From the NCBI GenBank assembly GCA_034359265.1, contig CP136896.1, positions 65,235,501 through 65,299,500 on the forward strand: DNA of 64,000 nt, given 5' to 3'. Positions 22,901-35,700 of this stretch are shown here, in pieces. Every line of letters starts with the position of its first letter. Position 1 is the first letter of the stretch. The notes beneath the pieces were generated by a model. It searched no databases, had not been told where the DNA came from, and saw only the letters and a list, made by a program, of their open reading frames with translations. This DNA is from Canna indica. Lineage: Eukaryota; Streptophyta; Magnoliopsida; Zingiberales; Cannaceae. A program made the translations under genes and the position numbers.

Positions 22901-25020
22901 GTGGTTGGTGGAGTGGCAGCCTTACACTGTCATATGATAGGTATGCTCCTTTAATAAGAGAAATTTACCTTATGTTATTTTCTTAGTTAATGTTCAATTC
23001 CTTACATATGAACTTTGTTTAATTTAATGTAGGGACTTCATATCAAAGGTTGAGGAGAAGTTTCCAAAAGAAACTGATATTATTGTAGTATGCCAAAAGG
23101 GACTAAGGTAGCACTCTCCTATATATGTATATCCTAATGTTCTATGCAATAAGCTTGGTCAAGAATATCGAGTTTTTTCATAGTGTTGGATGGATGACTT
23201 CAAGTTAAAATTGAACGTCAGATAAATGTTTCATTGATCTAATTTCTTTTTGTATCTTGACTTTTACTATAAAAAGATGCCCTTTGACAGTAAACATGTC
23301 AAGAATGAACAGCATAGAAAGGCATGAAGATGCAATGTGATGAGGAAATTTTGTTAGTTTTGGTTAATTTAATGAGGTAGTTGCAACCTACAAGAGATGA
23401 TCAAACGTGTAAGTAGCATAAGCAGAACTGACACAATTCAATAAATTCATTGGTAAAAGCTCCTATATAATGCTTACTCTGTCTATGTAGCACTGTGGAT
23501 TAGGAACAGAATTCTGAAATCAACAAAGTAGATAACTCTTCTATAATGTTTAAATGTCTGCGTTGTGGGAAAAGAAAATCAAGTCCAAACCCAACTGGAT
23601 ATTACTAAGTCCAAACTCATTTAACTAATATTTGGAATTAACAATTTTGGAATTTTCCTGGTTGGAACTCACTGAACTGATATGTAACATTTCAATGAGT
23701 TAAGACTTGGTAAATTACCCAACTGTAAACATGGTTCAATTTCAAAAGTTTCTTCAGCTTTATTTAGAATGTAGAAATGTAACAGTGTAGCAGATATTAA
23801 TTTGAAGAAAAAACTAAGAACAGTTGAGAGCAGTCAATTTTTTATCAAGTTGTAACAGTTAATCACTCCATATTTCAGCCAATTTTTTGTCAAGTTGTTA
23901 CAGTATGATACACATGAAGACTTTACTCAATGAGGGTCACTTATACTTATTAAATTGTAACTGAGGGTTAATTATACTTCCCCAGCTAAGTTTTACAGAA
24001 CCAACAACACTCTTGATTTTGTTATGTTTCCTTTGTGTATGTTTTACATACAAGTAGTTCAACAAATTGCTCCATTTGGTGGATGCAAAATCTATGTCAA
24101 TGAATAATTGCAAGCACTTCTGTAATATGTTCAATTTCTTTCTCAGGTTCATCCTTTTCTATGATATTGATACTATGTGTTTTGACATTATTTATCTGAA
24201 AATTGAATTGCAACATACAATGAATTTGTCTGAAAGATACTTTGACATCTGAATCTATTCAAATTATGCAGATCTCTTGCTGCTTGCGAACAACTTTATA
24301 ATGCAGGTTTCAGAAACCTATTCTGGGTACAAGGAGGTCTGGAAGCCGCTGATGAAGAGGTAAACATGTTCATGAATATAGTTGTACTCTTCATTGGCAT
24401 TTATGCAAAAAATGGAGTTCTCTTTAATATAATAGTGTAGATATATGCATATTTGCCGGTGTATGCAATGAACAATTTGAATGAAGATTATATTATTGTT
24501 TGCTGGAAAATTTGACTGTAATAGTTGATACCTCTTTTGTTTCAGGATTTTGCAAGAGAAGGTCCCCAACCTTTTAAACTTGCCGGAATTGGTGGGATTT
24601 CTGAATTCCTGGGGTAATATCTCTTTCTTGCTATGATACCTTGCCATTGTTAGCACACAACAAGGCGCAAAAGAAGTTGTGATCATATGATAATGGAAAC
24701 AAATGCTAGTTTCAGTAATCTTATTCTCTACTTCAATTTTATTCTCTTTTCTATTGGTTTTCAGGTGGACAGATCAGCAGCGCATTGTAGCTGCTAAGGA
24801 AGGTTGGAGTTATCGGTTGGTCTTCACCGGCCGTTTGGTAATGACCTTCTGTTCATTATTGCTCTTTTAAGAATAAGTTGCTAAATTTGGACCGGGCTAA
24901 GCGGAAAATCTTCTGCTTGTTGTTTTGATGTTGCAGCTGGGACTTGTTCTTCTTGCAGATGCCTTGTTTCTTGGGGCTCAAAAGCTTGGCCCTTTTCTTC
25001 AAGAGTTGAGGTCTCATTGA
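19916..25020 (+). CDS. Chloroplast rhodanese-like protein (STR11 type), 10 exons
   Basis: A complete gene of 891 coding bases (296 residues). Exons: 19916-20068, 20164-20268, 20838-20945, 21032-21128, 22901-22940, 23033-23107, 24272-24359, 24546-24613, 24765-24837, 24937-25020. All introns are GT..AG and phases agree at each join. The start MEAFGRSFTTTLTTCRS is Ser/Thr/Arg-rich, like a chloroplast transit peptide. The rhodanese fold covers ALTPREAGYAIQLSS, LLDVRPSTEREK, GSTWIPIFD, GGWWSGSLTLSYDR and the active-site loop VVCQKGLRSLAACEQLY, with Cys as the acceptor residue. LFWVQGGLEAADEE, then GIGGISEFLGWTDQQR follow. A hydrophobic C-terminal stretch (LGLVLLADALFLGA) suggests membrane anchoring. 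The order and length match Arabidopsis rhodanese-like protein 11; the sulfur-carrier substrate is unknown. Intron 4 is long because of a repeat insertion. Confidence 0.95.
21465..22560. repeat. Dispersed LTR-like repeat in rhodanese intron 4
   Basis: Bases from GGTGATGGGTGTCAAAT (21479) through GTGACAAGTAGGGTCGAAT and repeated 'gaacaacaa' phrases to about 22560 differ from the intron around them. They resemble non-coding sequence common in plant LTR elements. No polyprotein, paired LTR or target duplication was found, so the class and edges are uncertain. Confidence 0.4.
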
Positions 25021-25474
25021 GTTTCATCTTTCACCCAGAATTGGAAGAGTTTTATTATCGAGCGGCTATTGTAATGTGTCATTTTCATCACCTTAACAAG
25101 ATCTAATATTGTTCTGTGCATAGCTCTGTTGATGAATTGGACCGATTTCGTGAATATAAGGGTCTTCTATTGATCACCAGATTGTGCTCAATTTAAGAGG
25201 TATCTGTTTGATCACTTCCATTATTGTATTGGATCCTAAAACTTGCAATCCTATGCATTGTACCTGGGGTTGTCTAAATGGTCCAACTGAAACTAAATTG
25301 ACCCGGTCCAAATGAACCCTTTTTCTAAGATTTTTCCAAACTAAACTAAATAGTTTCTTATGATTCCAAACCCGAACAAAATACTTCTAGAAAACGGGAT
25401 AATGTTCCTTTCCTAGAAATTTATGCATATACCGGACACAAGTCCAATCCATATTACCTATTCAAAGAAACTTC
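25021..25474. other. Rhodanese 3' flank
   Basis: The sequence after the stop codon probably includes the 3' UTR; an AATATT-rich stretch near 25105 and no clear AATAAA signal were seen. No other gene is visible. Confidence 0.45.
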
Positions 25475-26395
25475 GGGCTTGTTTGATTATCGAAATAAAG
25501 TCAATTTCAAGGTTTCGATTTTACAGAAATCAAAACTGCTTACGAAAACGTGTTTGATTCAGTGTTTTCATAAAATTAAATCCAAACTAGATTAAAAACA
25601 AAATCAGTTTTCTTAATAAAATTGAAAACACCAGAATATTATTTTTGTGATTTCGAGACTGTCAATTTCGTTATTAAAATGCAGTGAAAATTTTATAATT
25701 ATAAATATATATTTTTATAAAATTAATTAATTTAAAAATAAATCAAATAATATCTAATTTTTAAAAATAAAAATAAAAATTATTATTTTCAACTCAAATT
25801 ATTATTTTAAATTTACAAATTAATTACACTAATTTATATCTAATTGACTCAAACTCAAATTTTAAAATAATTCAATTTTCTTAAAGTTAATCTATTTATA
25901 ATTTAATTAAAATTAATTTTAGACCATTGGACCTTTTATTTTGAAATTTTATAATAATTATTAATTAATTTTTATATCCAATTGAACAAAAAAATCTTAA
26001 ATTACCAATAAATAAATTAATTAAATCTTACAAACATTTAACTCATTCATTTCTTTAATATTAATTGATATATATAACAAACTCATTCATTTCTTTAATA
26101 TTAATTGATATATATAACGAACAATTATGATATGTGTCACGTGCTATAACCATATTAGCAAATATTTAATTTTATAAACTAACTAAATATTTAATTACTA
26201 CTAAAAATATTCAAAAAAATATATTATTATTATTATTTTATAACTAAATAAATATTTACTAGTTTCAACCAACTAAAATCGATATTTTCATTAACCAAAC
26301 GCGTTTTCAGAAAACTGAAAATAAATTTTCAAAACTAAATTTTCAATTTCACTGAAATCAAATCAGAAAATAATTTTCGCTAACCAAACGGCACC
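25475..26395. mobile_element. MITE-like element with GGGC..TTTG(A/G)TTA ends
   Basis: Starts GGGCTTGTTTGATTATCGAAA at 25475. Its other end, read inverted from 26395, is GGTGCCGTTTGGTTAGCGAAA. Subterminal parts also pair (TTTCAATTT, TTTTCAG). The middle is very AT-rich and contains a direct repeat of 'actcattcatttctttaat' at about 26041 and 26081. Both sides carry TTC. The ends resemble PIF/Harbinger-type MITEs, but the TSD is not the usual TWA, so class is unsettled. Confidence 0.65.
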
Positions 26396-26750
26396 TTCTA
26401 TTTCTCCTTCAACGCTACTATTTGTTCGGTTAAGACCTCAATTTCTTATTAATGATTCGAATTAGCAAAAGATCATGCCTTGATCACCACAAAATTAGTG
26501 CAAATTTTGAAGATAAATATTCTCCATCATCCAGCCAAAATTGGAAATCAAAAATTGATTTAGCCAAGTTTTTGACAACGCGATGAATGAAAATTCCATG
26601 TCATTGAGAATAAGGTTTACATGAGCTGTCATTATCTAACTACGATCCAAAACTCGGGTTACTCGTCAGAGATATCAACAATGTTGGGTTGGCGTGGTAT
26701 CAAAAATATGCACAAAAGATGGATTTCATCAAGCAAAATAGGCACATTCA
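26396..26750. other. Coilin 3' flank
   Basis: Lies between the MITE-like element and the coilin stop codon on the opposite strand. It probably contains the coilin 3' UTR. No separate gene is seen. Confidence 0.45.
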
Positions 26751-29700
26751 TCACTTAGATTTGTGATGCTTCGTCGACCATGCTGTTCCCATCTTCTCTC
26801 TCGCTGCCCATGACCAGGTATTTGGAGGGGTCTTATTAGCTATCCAACTATCCCAACCATTCTGCTGAAGCTGGTTCTTGTCGATTTCCCCCCAGAAAGA
26901 ATCTGATGGCGGCAGCTCTGCAAAATTAGGAAATTTTTACACATTATTTTTCACTCAGCATTCATAAGAATTGAAAACTAATCACTTTGTTCTAAACATC
27001 AAACATAGGACTAAAGGCAAATTTCAGTTCCGCTTGTGAAGTTTTGAACTTTGTTCCTGTTTAACCCTCCTATTATCAAGTGTCTCAATTTAGCCCCTTA
27101 ATTTAAGAATTTCATTTCAATTTAATCCAAAAACTCTCATAATTGGCTGACACAACCATCTAAAACTTTCGCATAAAGTTTGTAACTTGATGTGATTAGT
27201 TGGTGATATCAAATGTCCAAAATAAGTCAAATTGGCTAGTGGCCAACATCCAAATAAGGCTTAAAATTTTGCTTACCTGTCATCTCTGGTTCTAATTAAA
27301 CCTGAGCCAACTCAAGTTTCTTTAACACATCATTTGACCAAATACAAAACTCATTTACGTGTTGAGCGGTATAGGTTCCATTTGGCAATGACCTTTGAGA
27401 AAAGCACTACCTCACATGCTTTGGAAAAATGACTTTGCGAAGACAATTTCCAAGCTAAAAAACACTTTGAGCATGTATTTACCTAACACTATTTTTCTTA
27501 CAAAAGTGCTTTTAACCTTAAAAGCACTTTGATAATGCACTCCCAATGCATCCAAATTTTACATGGTGTTACTACTAAGAGAGTTTGGGTTAAAGTGAAC
27601 TAAATTCTGTAAATCTAAGGGCTAAATCAAGACACTAAAAAGTTTAGAGACAACTATGGCAAAGAACTTTGATGAACCTGTGACATGAGTAGCTGAATGT
27701 TTAGCATTAACTTCTGATATTGCAGATTCCCAGGTGTTATCTAGTGCAGCTTCCTTGATTCCGTAACCTTGCATGCCAACATCAACATCAATCAATTCTG
27801 ACTCATTCTCTCCCTTCTGATTCACCCCATTAAATTGCGGAGGTGCCTGGATCACATGAATATATCATGAGTAAAAACAAAGCGATGATGTCACACAATC
27901 TTTAGTGTTGTTTGGCTTTTTTTTTACGGTTTTACATAAAACCTATGCTTGATTTGAGTCATATATTGGTTGAGATATATGTAATACTATATGCAATAAA
28001 AATAATAATTTAGAAAGATAGAAAAGCATTGGGGCCTAGTTGGCATAGCAAGATCAATGGCATTAGAGTAAAAAATCTCACATATATATAAACCTCAAAG
28101 ATCTTCTAGGTCCACATTCAGACTAGGAATGATCACCTAGATGAAATAAATTTTCATGTCATGATTGGTTGAACTACCTAATGAGTTTTATAAGAAATTC
28201 ATACATGTCATGAGATAAACTTTATGTCATGTTCAATGCATGGTTTAAAATCTCGGTACCGGTACCGGTTTCGGTCACCGGCCGGTACCGTACCGACACA
28301 CGGTACGGACCGGTATGAAAATGCATACCGGCCGGGTTTTTTTTTTTTTCGTGACATACCACCATATACCGCCTATACCGGGCGGTATACCGCCATATAC
28401 CGCCCGGTATACACAATATATCCGGTTTTTTCAAATACCAGGTATATCGTATACCGGAAACCTAAAAAACCGGTAAATACCGGACTTACCGTACCGTACC
28501 GACCAAGATTTTAAACCTTAGTTCAATGGCATGTATGTTAGATGATAACAAGTTATGGAATATGGATAATTACCGATCAATCTCTTAAGCATGAAACCAT
28601 ATGCGATTTAGGAGAGATGATATAGCTTGTTTCCACCCAAGGGGTTCGGACCAGACTAACTGCTACACCATTGATCCATGTGCTGAGGATAGGTGTGTGA
28701 TATATGGATATGGTTGAATACCAATTAATCTCTTAGAAAGAGTAGCAGTAGTCGCCATGGCTTGGGTAATGGCTCATGCCACACAACCTCAATGGGAAAC
28801 AGGTGTAAAATAAAGTTTATGAAAAAAAAAGCTAGTGTTGGAAACTTGGAAATAGCAATACTGTCCTGCGAGATTGCCTTCCAAGAGAGACATAGTCCCT
28901 TATGGCATGTTTCCTTCATGGTATAAAGGCGGATAGGATAAGGGATGGATTTCAATCTCTTGTTTGTTTGGTACTTGGTTTAGAAAAGCTTAGGATTAGA
29001 AGAATATAAAATTTCTGTTATATCCTATGTAATATCCTATGTACATAGGATAAAAAAAATCATATCTAATTCTTCATCTCATTTGTTATCCTATCAAGTG
29101 AAGCAAACAGACTATCAAGTGAAGCAATCAGACTATTAATGAATATGAATGGCTTCTTGAACATAATAGGTAGACAATCAAGCTAGATCTACTCCACATG
29201 GTTCAGAATTTTAATATGCCACACAGTTGCAAAAAAATTTCTCCAAATAGAATACCATCAAAAAGAGGAGCACAATTAAACAAAAGAGCAGAACTCTGAA
29301 AGTTTCTGCAATTTGCAGGAAGCGAAGTTACACCAGATGATTCATTTGGCAATGTTGGAAATCATGTTTTAGTCTTTGAAAAAATTATCTCACTGTTCAG
29401 ATAATTCAATAACAAAACCATATTAAAGTTGGCATTATTATGGTAAAGTGCAAGCCCTATAGGCTACAAACACCTGATAAAGTTCAGTTAATCAATGAAG
29501 GGTATTCCTTGAGTTTGCTTTTTCTTCTTATTTTGCTTTATCACTATTTGCATACTTCTATTTATAACTTATTCCTACTCCTAGTGTTGCCTATATTTCA
29601 CTCTATAATATGTTATGCATCCTGAGTTAAAAAACCTTTGCAGTAGAAGATTGACAATTATATGGATAAATGTCTGTCAATAAATGTACAAAGGTTGTTG

Positions 29701-32700
29701 TCAGAAAAGAAAAGGTTCATAAAAGGATAGAAAAATAAAACATGCATAAGAAGCATACCACTGCTTTTTTTGATAATGATTTGTGCCATTCTCCATCTGC
29801 AAAAAGTATCCAAGTAGATAAGTTGTAAATAATTTGGTTAGCCATCACTTGAGAAAATCAAAAGCGGGTCTTCTGACTTTGGAACATAATATGCATAAAG
29901 TTAAAAATGATAAGCATGCACAAGGTTTACTTAAGGAACATCATCTCAAAGATCAGAATAGACCCAGAAGACTAAACTCAATACACATGCATCCTTGGAG
30001 TAAATGTATTTGCACTCAGTGTAGCCTATAACAATCTTTTAACTGTTCAACTCTTGTTCTTCAAAAAGAAAAGTAAGTTCAAAAGCTAAAATACTTGTTG
30101 ACCAATTCACAAGGGTTCAGCTGGTTAGTACACGGAGAAGCACAATATAATGGTAATGGTCTCTCTTTAGTCCCTTCAAGTCTCTTGCCTTAACGCTCAT
30201 GCCAAAACCTGTGATGACTTGAGAGTCTTTTGGCCTCTTTCCCTGCCCTCCAATTTCACACACCAAGAATACTCTATCAAGTATCAACACTTGGTAAAGT
30301 GTGTTGAGCATGTGAAAGGAAGGCACTTGGTTTGCATCAAATAGGATGAATCCCAATCTTACAAGATTATTAGATCTGCTTTGTGAGATCAAATCATCAT
30401 TGGATCATCAAATTAAGATATCTATTCATATCCAGTTCAATCCAGATCATTAGATTAGACCTGGTTTGTTGACATCATTACATGCATGGGGTTGTGTGAT
30501 GAGTTGTGTAGTTGCCATGGCCCAATCAGAATTAAAATAAGTACAGTTGGAGTCGCCTACCTATCTGTATGCAACACAATGTGCAAGAGATAAGAAACTG
30601 AAAACACAACATATTACCACATATAACTTTCTTTTCTAACTAAAATGATCAGCTCTTAAATTTGAGTTGGATTAGCTTATTTGAGAAAATTTATTCACTG
30701 TAACATCTTGAAAATAAGAAAGGTAATGACACCATGTGTACCTATAGGTTCGGGATGAATATGACCAGACCGAACTGTAATGGGAACAAATTCATCTTCT
30801 GCTACAGCAATCTGACCTACTGGTTGTGGACTAGACAAGGTTCCCTGCAATCAGTTGGCTCAGAATATTCTGATTCCATAAGATCCAATTAAAATTGCAT
30901 TTGAAAGTATTGCGTCAGATAAAAGCATAGACAGTTACTCATAAATTGTATCTTGCATAAACAGTTACTGATAAATCTAATCATGCAAAAGATTAAAACA
31001 CAGATCATTTCAGAAGGCAACTGAATCTTCTTGATTAGCCAATTCTAGCAAATATTTTCTTGTAGTCTCTTTGCAATGAGTGTATTGCTACATACTGATG
31101 GAGAATATAATTACATGAGTTGGAAGAGAACATAAAAGAAGATAGAAATTAAACACAAAAACAAAAAGAGATATGTTAGAGACAGCATCAAAATTATTTG
31201 ACTTAAATTTACAGTATCAAAAGGCTCAATCCTCATCATGGAATCATGGATATCAAAATGACGAATGAGGTTCTCTAAATGGAGCATTACAGATTCAGAA
31301 TCTGTTCCAAAAAGCAATAAATAAAAAGAAAAAGCAAATCATAAAGAAAGTTCAAAAAGCCTGTTCATCATTATAAGTTATGACAGCGTGCCTTTGAAGA
31401 TTCAAAGAGCCAAAAAAGACAAATCCATGAAAATTTATTATCAATAATTTTATACATGATATGTTAAGAATAATAACTATTCTCAATAAAATCTAGCAAT
31501 AAAATGAGCACAAGTTGCATCCAGAAAGAGAAACTGTTTATTTTCCAAATGAAAATAAACAGACACTAGTCATTAGCTAGTAATGTATGTTGAAACATAT
31601 AGGATGAATCCACCAAATGATTCAAATTTAGCCCTCCTGATACAAATTAATGGTGGTCAATCTTGACGAGGTCACAATGCTAACATCGATGATATGCTTG
31701 AAACTATGCATAATATAATTTGCTCTCGGCAACTGTAATATCTCATCCACATCTACACAAACTTTGGTCAAACGCCTCTTAGCATCTATATAACAGAGGG
31801 TTTCTTTTGTATTATTTATACTAGAGTTATGTGTTTAGTTAAAAAATAACAGTGCTATGGTTAGATAATTAGAAAGGCTTAAAGGCAGCGCAGATAATAG
31901 CAATATCAATGAAATTAAAAATCTACAACTTTCAGTTGAAAAGTGACAAAAGAATGATGGAGTTCTTGAAACTTGAAACACATGCAGGAATTGTGGATCC
32001 AAAATAATGGAAATTGTCCTTGATGATTGTTATTCACTTATTACTCAAATCTTTAAGAAATGTGATCTTTGGATTTTTGAAGTCTGCATAAATTGAACAA
32101 GCATTGGTGATGGATGTAGACAGATAGAATCATAGAACTCTATTTCGTGCAAAAATATACTTGGTGATGAAGTTGTTGCTACATTTTCTTTTTTTTTCAA
32201 ATAGATTTTTCACTTGACTTCATAAGCAAAATTCATCAACAGGGTAAACTTACTTTTGCATTGCAGGTGTTTACAATTTTGGATGAATATTTTGTCCATT
32301 AGTGGCGGATATGATGCAAGGAGTAACTGTTGGCAATTGCTTGCAGCTACAGATCCTTTTTATCTATAGATACAAAAAGGATAACAACATGATTCCTTGA
32401 CCTTAGAGACTTGAGTTCCTTCCACTAGTCAAGTTCTGATTTGCTATTTTTTTAGTTGTAATATTCCTGCCACGCCTCTGGTCTTTCAACTATGCAATGA
32501 GCATTCCATCAAAGAAACAAACTAGACAAATAAAAATATTTGTAACATCCATAATTAGAAACAACTGATTTTGAGATTAGAAAATCACTTGCCAAAAAAT
32601 TAGTGACCAAAAGTTAAGAAAATACCATCAGGAGTCTACAAGATAGCATCATAATAGGTATTACAAAATCTTGACAAAAATGCACCTACTACAAACCTTC

Positions 32701-35700
32701 TTTTCTTTAGCATTAACATGAGACTTAGGCCAACTTGTATGACCATTTGCATGCGGTTGATAAGGCCTAAAAACAGATAATGGCATGCATGTCAAATATA
32801 TTATGACAAATGCAAGGACACACAAAAGAAAGCAAACAGTAGCAAGCAAAGCTACTTGCTTGGAAGCTCAGACAAGACAAAATATAAGACTAAGAGCACA
32901 CAAAACCAGTTACAGAAATATGCATTAGCATTTAACTATCTTCTTTCTTTTTCTGAGGGAAATATATTCAGGTTACATGTCTACAACTTATAATTATTTA
33001 TTGCATAACACAAGAGATAATGTCAGGAAAAAAAAAACAGATAAAGATATTTAAATGTTTCCTATTTCAATTTTTCCATATTTGAGAGACAAGGAATAAG
33101 TCAATCTAATCAAATCTAGTTTACTGATAGGTTCATACAAACTGCTTTTCAACCAATAAATTGATGTCTTTCATTGTCATTAATTTTTTTCCTTCCCTGA
33201 ATTTTGAACACTACAATAGCTTCACATCCTCACAGCATATGTTAAAAATCTTACATAAACCTACTCAACTTTAGTTCATGCTTTATATGTTATAACCATC
33301 TTTATAGGAAAAAGGTAGTTAAAGAATGATGACAGCTAATTTATTGAAATGTGTATTTGTGACACCCCAGTTTAGTACCATATGAATGTGGTTGATTATT
33401 TTGGCATATAAGCTTTCTATTAAAATTAACTTGTGCTTAAGCCTTAAGCATTTAAGTCTTGTGATATTAGGCCTATCAATTAATAAATCAAGTCTTCCAT
33501 CCATTTCGATTGTGACTGGTGTGAATGAGGCTATGAGTTGAACTATGGGAATTAACAAAGACATCAAGCTAGTTGCCAGCCTTATGGGGGTTGAAAGTGG
33601 ATGGTTGATTTGTTGGTTTAAAGACCAAGATGATACCATCAATTTCAACTTAAGCATTTTCGGTCGATGGTCGGAACCCCTCATGCTTATGAGTGAGTTT
33701 TCTCATTGGACCGCGAAAAGGGTTTGGACAATATCACAATCTTAAGCACCAATAATCAACAAGACCTAAAGTGATAGTGAAGGTCAATCAAGTAAGGATA
33801 AAGTTTTCAAAAGAAATCAACAATGTTGTGTGAAACCTTATAATCAATGTCATTCGAAAATAAATAATACCCACATCTCTCAAGACAATAGCTTAGTCCT
33901 CTCTAGAGCAAGAGATTTGAGTACAAGTTCACAATTTTTTTTATCATGTTTACGCAATAAAATCAAGCTTATCACCAGAACTTCATAATCAAACTTCAAT
34001 GAGATAGTAAAGGTTATTTCTTTTTCATCATGTTGATGTTTTTAGCAGGTCAAACATATGTGAATTATAATTATTGTATCCAGATGGAGAAACCATCAAG
34101 CATTCACATTCAATTTTGAAGACAACAAATGGGCTAAAACAGCCTGTAAAATCATTGAGGTTGTTAAAATTAGACCATAACTTTATAAGAGTGATATATC
34201 CAGTATCATGAAGTCACTACAGCAATTTGTTCTTACAAAGAGAATTTACTTATTTTGCTTATCAAGCTAGTAAAATTGTCAAAATATGAACTAAAATATA
34301 TCATTAACATAATATACTTAGGTACATGAATTTTCTATTACTACATTATGGTTGCCACCTCTTGGTTAATTTTCAATTATATGCCAATCTCTATAGCTTA
34401 CGGCTTACCTAACTACCTAGATTCCTTTTCTCAGGAAACATTAAGCTCAGAAGGGACTGGTGAAATATATATTCATACATCCTGATCGAAGCTACCTTTT
34501 CCTCTTCAACTTTGTCTCGTCACACATGACTGCATGGGTTGATGTAATCTGTTGGATATCACATATATCCACTCTTCTTTTCCTTTTATTAGCCCTTGAA
34601 TGCACATGGAAATCTTGAGAATGCAGAAGGTTATCATTCAATAGCTCACATTCTTTTGCAACATTATCAGAATCTTGAATACAATATGCATCATCACATG
34701 TCTCAGGAAGCTGTTTCTGTTTACCAGCCTTCTTTCTCACCCTAGCATCATAGAGAAGAAGCATGTCAGCAAGGGAGGAAAACACGTCATGAAATCTCAC
34801 CCAGTAGATGCTTTAGATATATAAATAAATACACAATCTATAACATAAGATAATTATTGGAGCAGAAGCCCATTGTGCCTCCATTAGGCATCAATTTAAG
34901 AGATCTGGATATATGAGAAGAAATAAACAATATACAATGTAAAATGAGAAATATTCATATGCCAAATTCGGGCGCTATATATATTATATACTAAAAGTGA
35001 TGAGAAGTTGCATTTAGTTCCATGACAAAGTGAATAAAAGAATTATGAATAGCTACAAAAAATGCTAAATACAAGCTAGCCTTCTAAAATCATGCTTCCC
35101 TGAGAGAAAAATTAGTAGTCTCTTGATTGTTAAATATAAATATATAATTGGTTTCTTTCTTGATAGCTTAAGCTTGCGGGAAAGTTGGTCATCCGTCATC
35201 CAATTAAATTTAACATGTTACCAAAGCAAGAGTTTTTAAGTTTGAATCCTGCCAATGTCAATGGTTATAGAAGTTACCCCGAATTAAATTTAAGTCAACC
35301 AACGTGTTGGACTTGGTTCTCCTTTAGTTTACCCACTCATACTTGAGGGAGAGCGTTAAGAATATAAATATATAGATTGGTTTCTTACTTAATAGCTTAA
35401 GCTTTTGGAGAAGTCGGTCGTCCAATCAAATTTAACAATTACTTTAGGGCAAATGGAAGGTATTATCACAGAAATAATCAACACCACAGAATTCATCATT
35501 GAAGAAATACATTGCTAAGGCGAAACTACTCCAAGATTCATCATTCATCTATACTCTGATAAATGGCTTGTACCTATATTCTTGTGTCTCATACATCAGC
35601 ATTCAATTTTTTCCTCATGTGCTAACTTATAGATGGCTTATAAAAATTACAAGAGAACATTTGAGAGTAAAATAGAAAACTGTCAAGAGTGGAACCAATA

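Noticed and set aside
30117..30392. A 91-codon - strand frame in coilin intron 6
   Set aside because: No recognisable domain, no splice signals that keep coilin phase; more likely chance or a repeat relic.
33319..33684. A 121-codon - strand frame in coilin intron 3
   Set aside because: It overlaps an LTR-like stretch, has no domain, and would put coilin out of frame.
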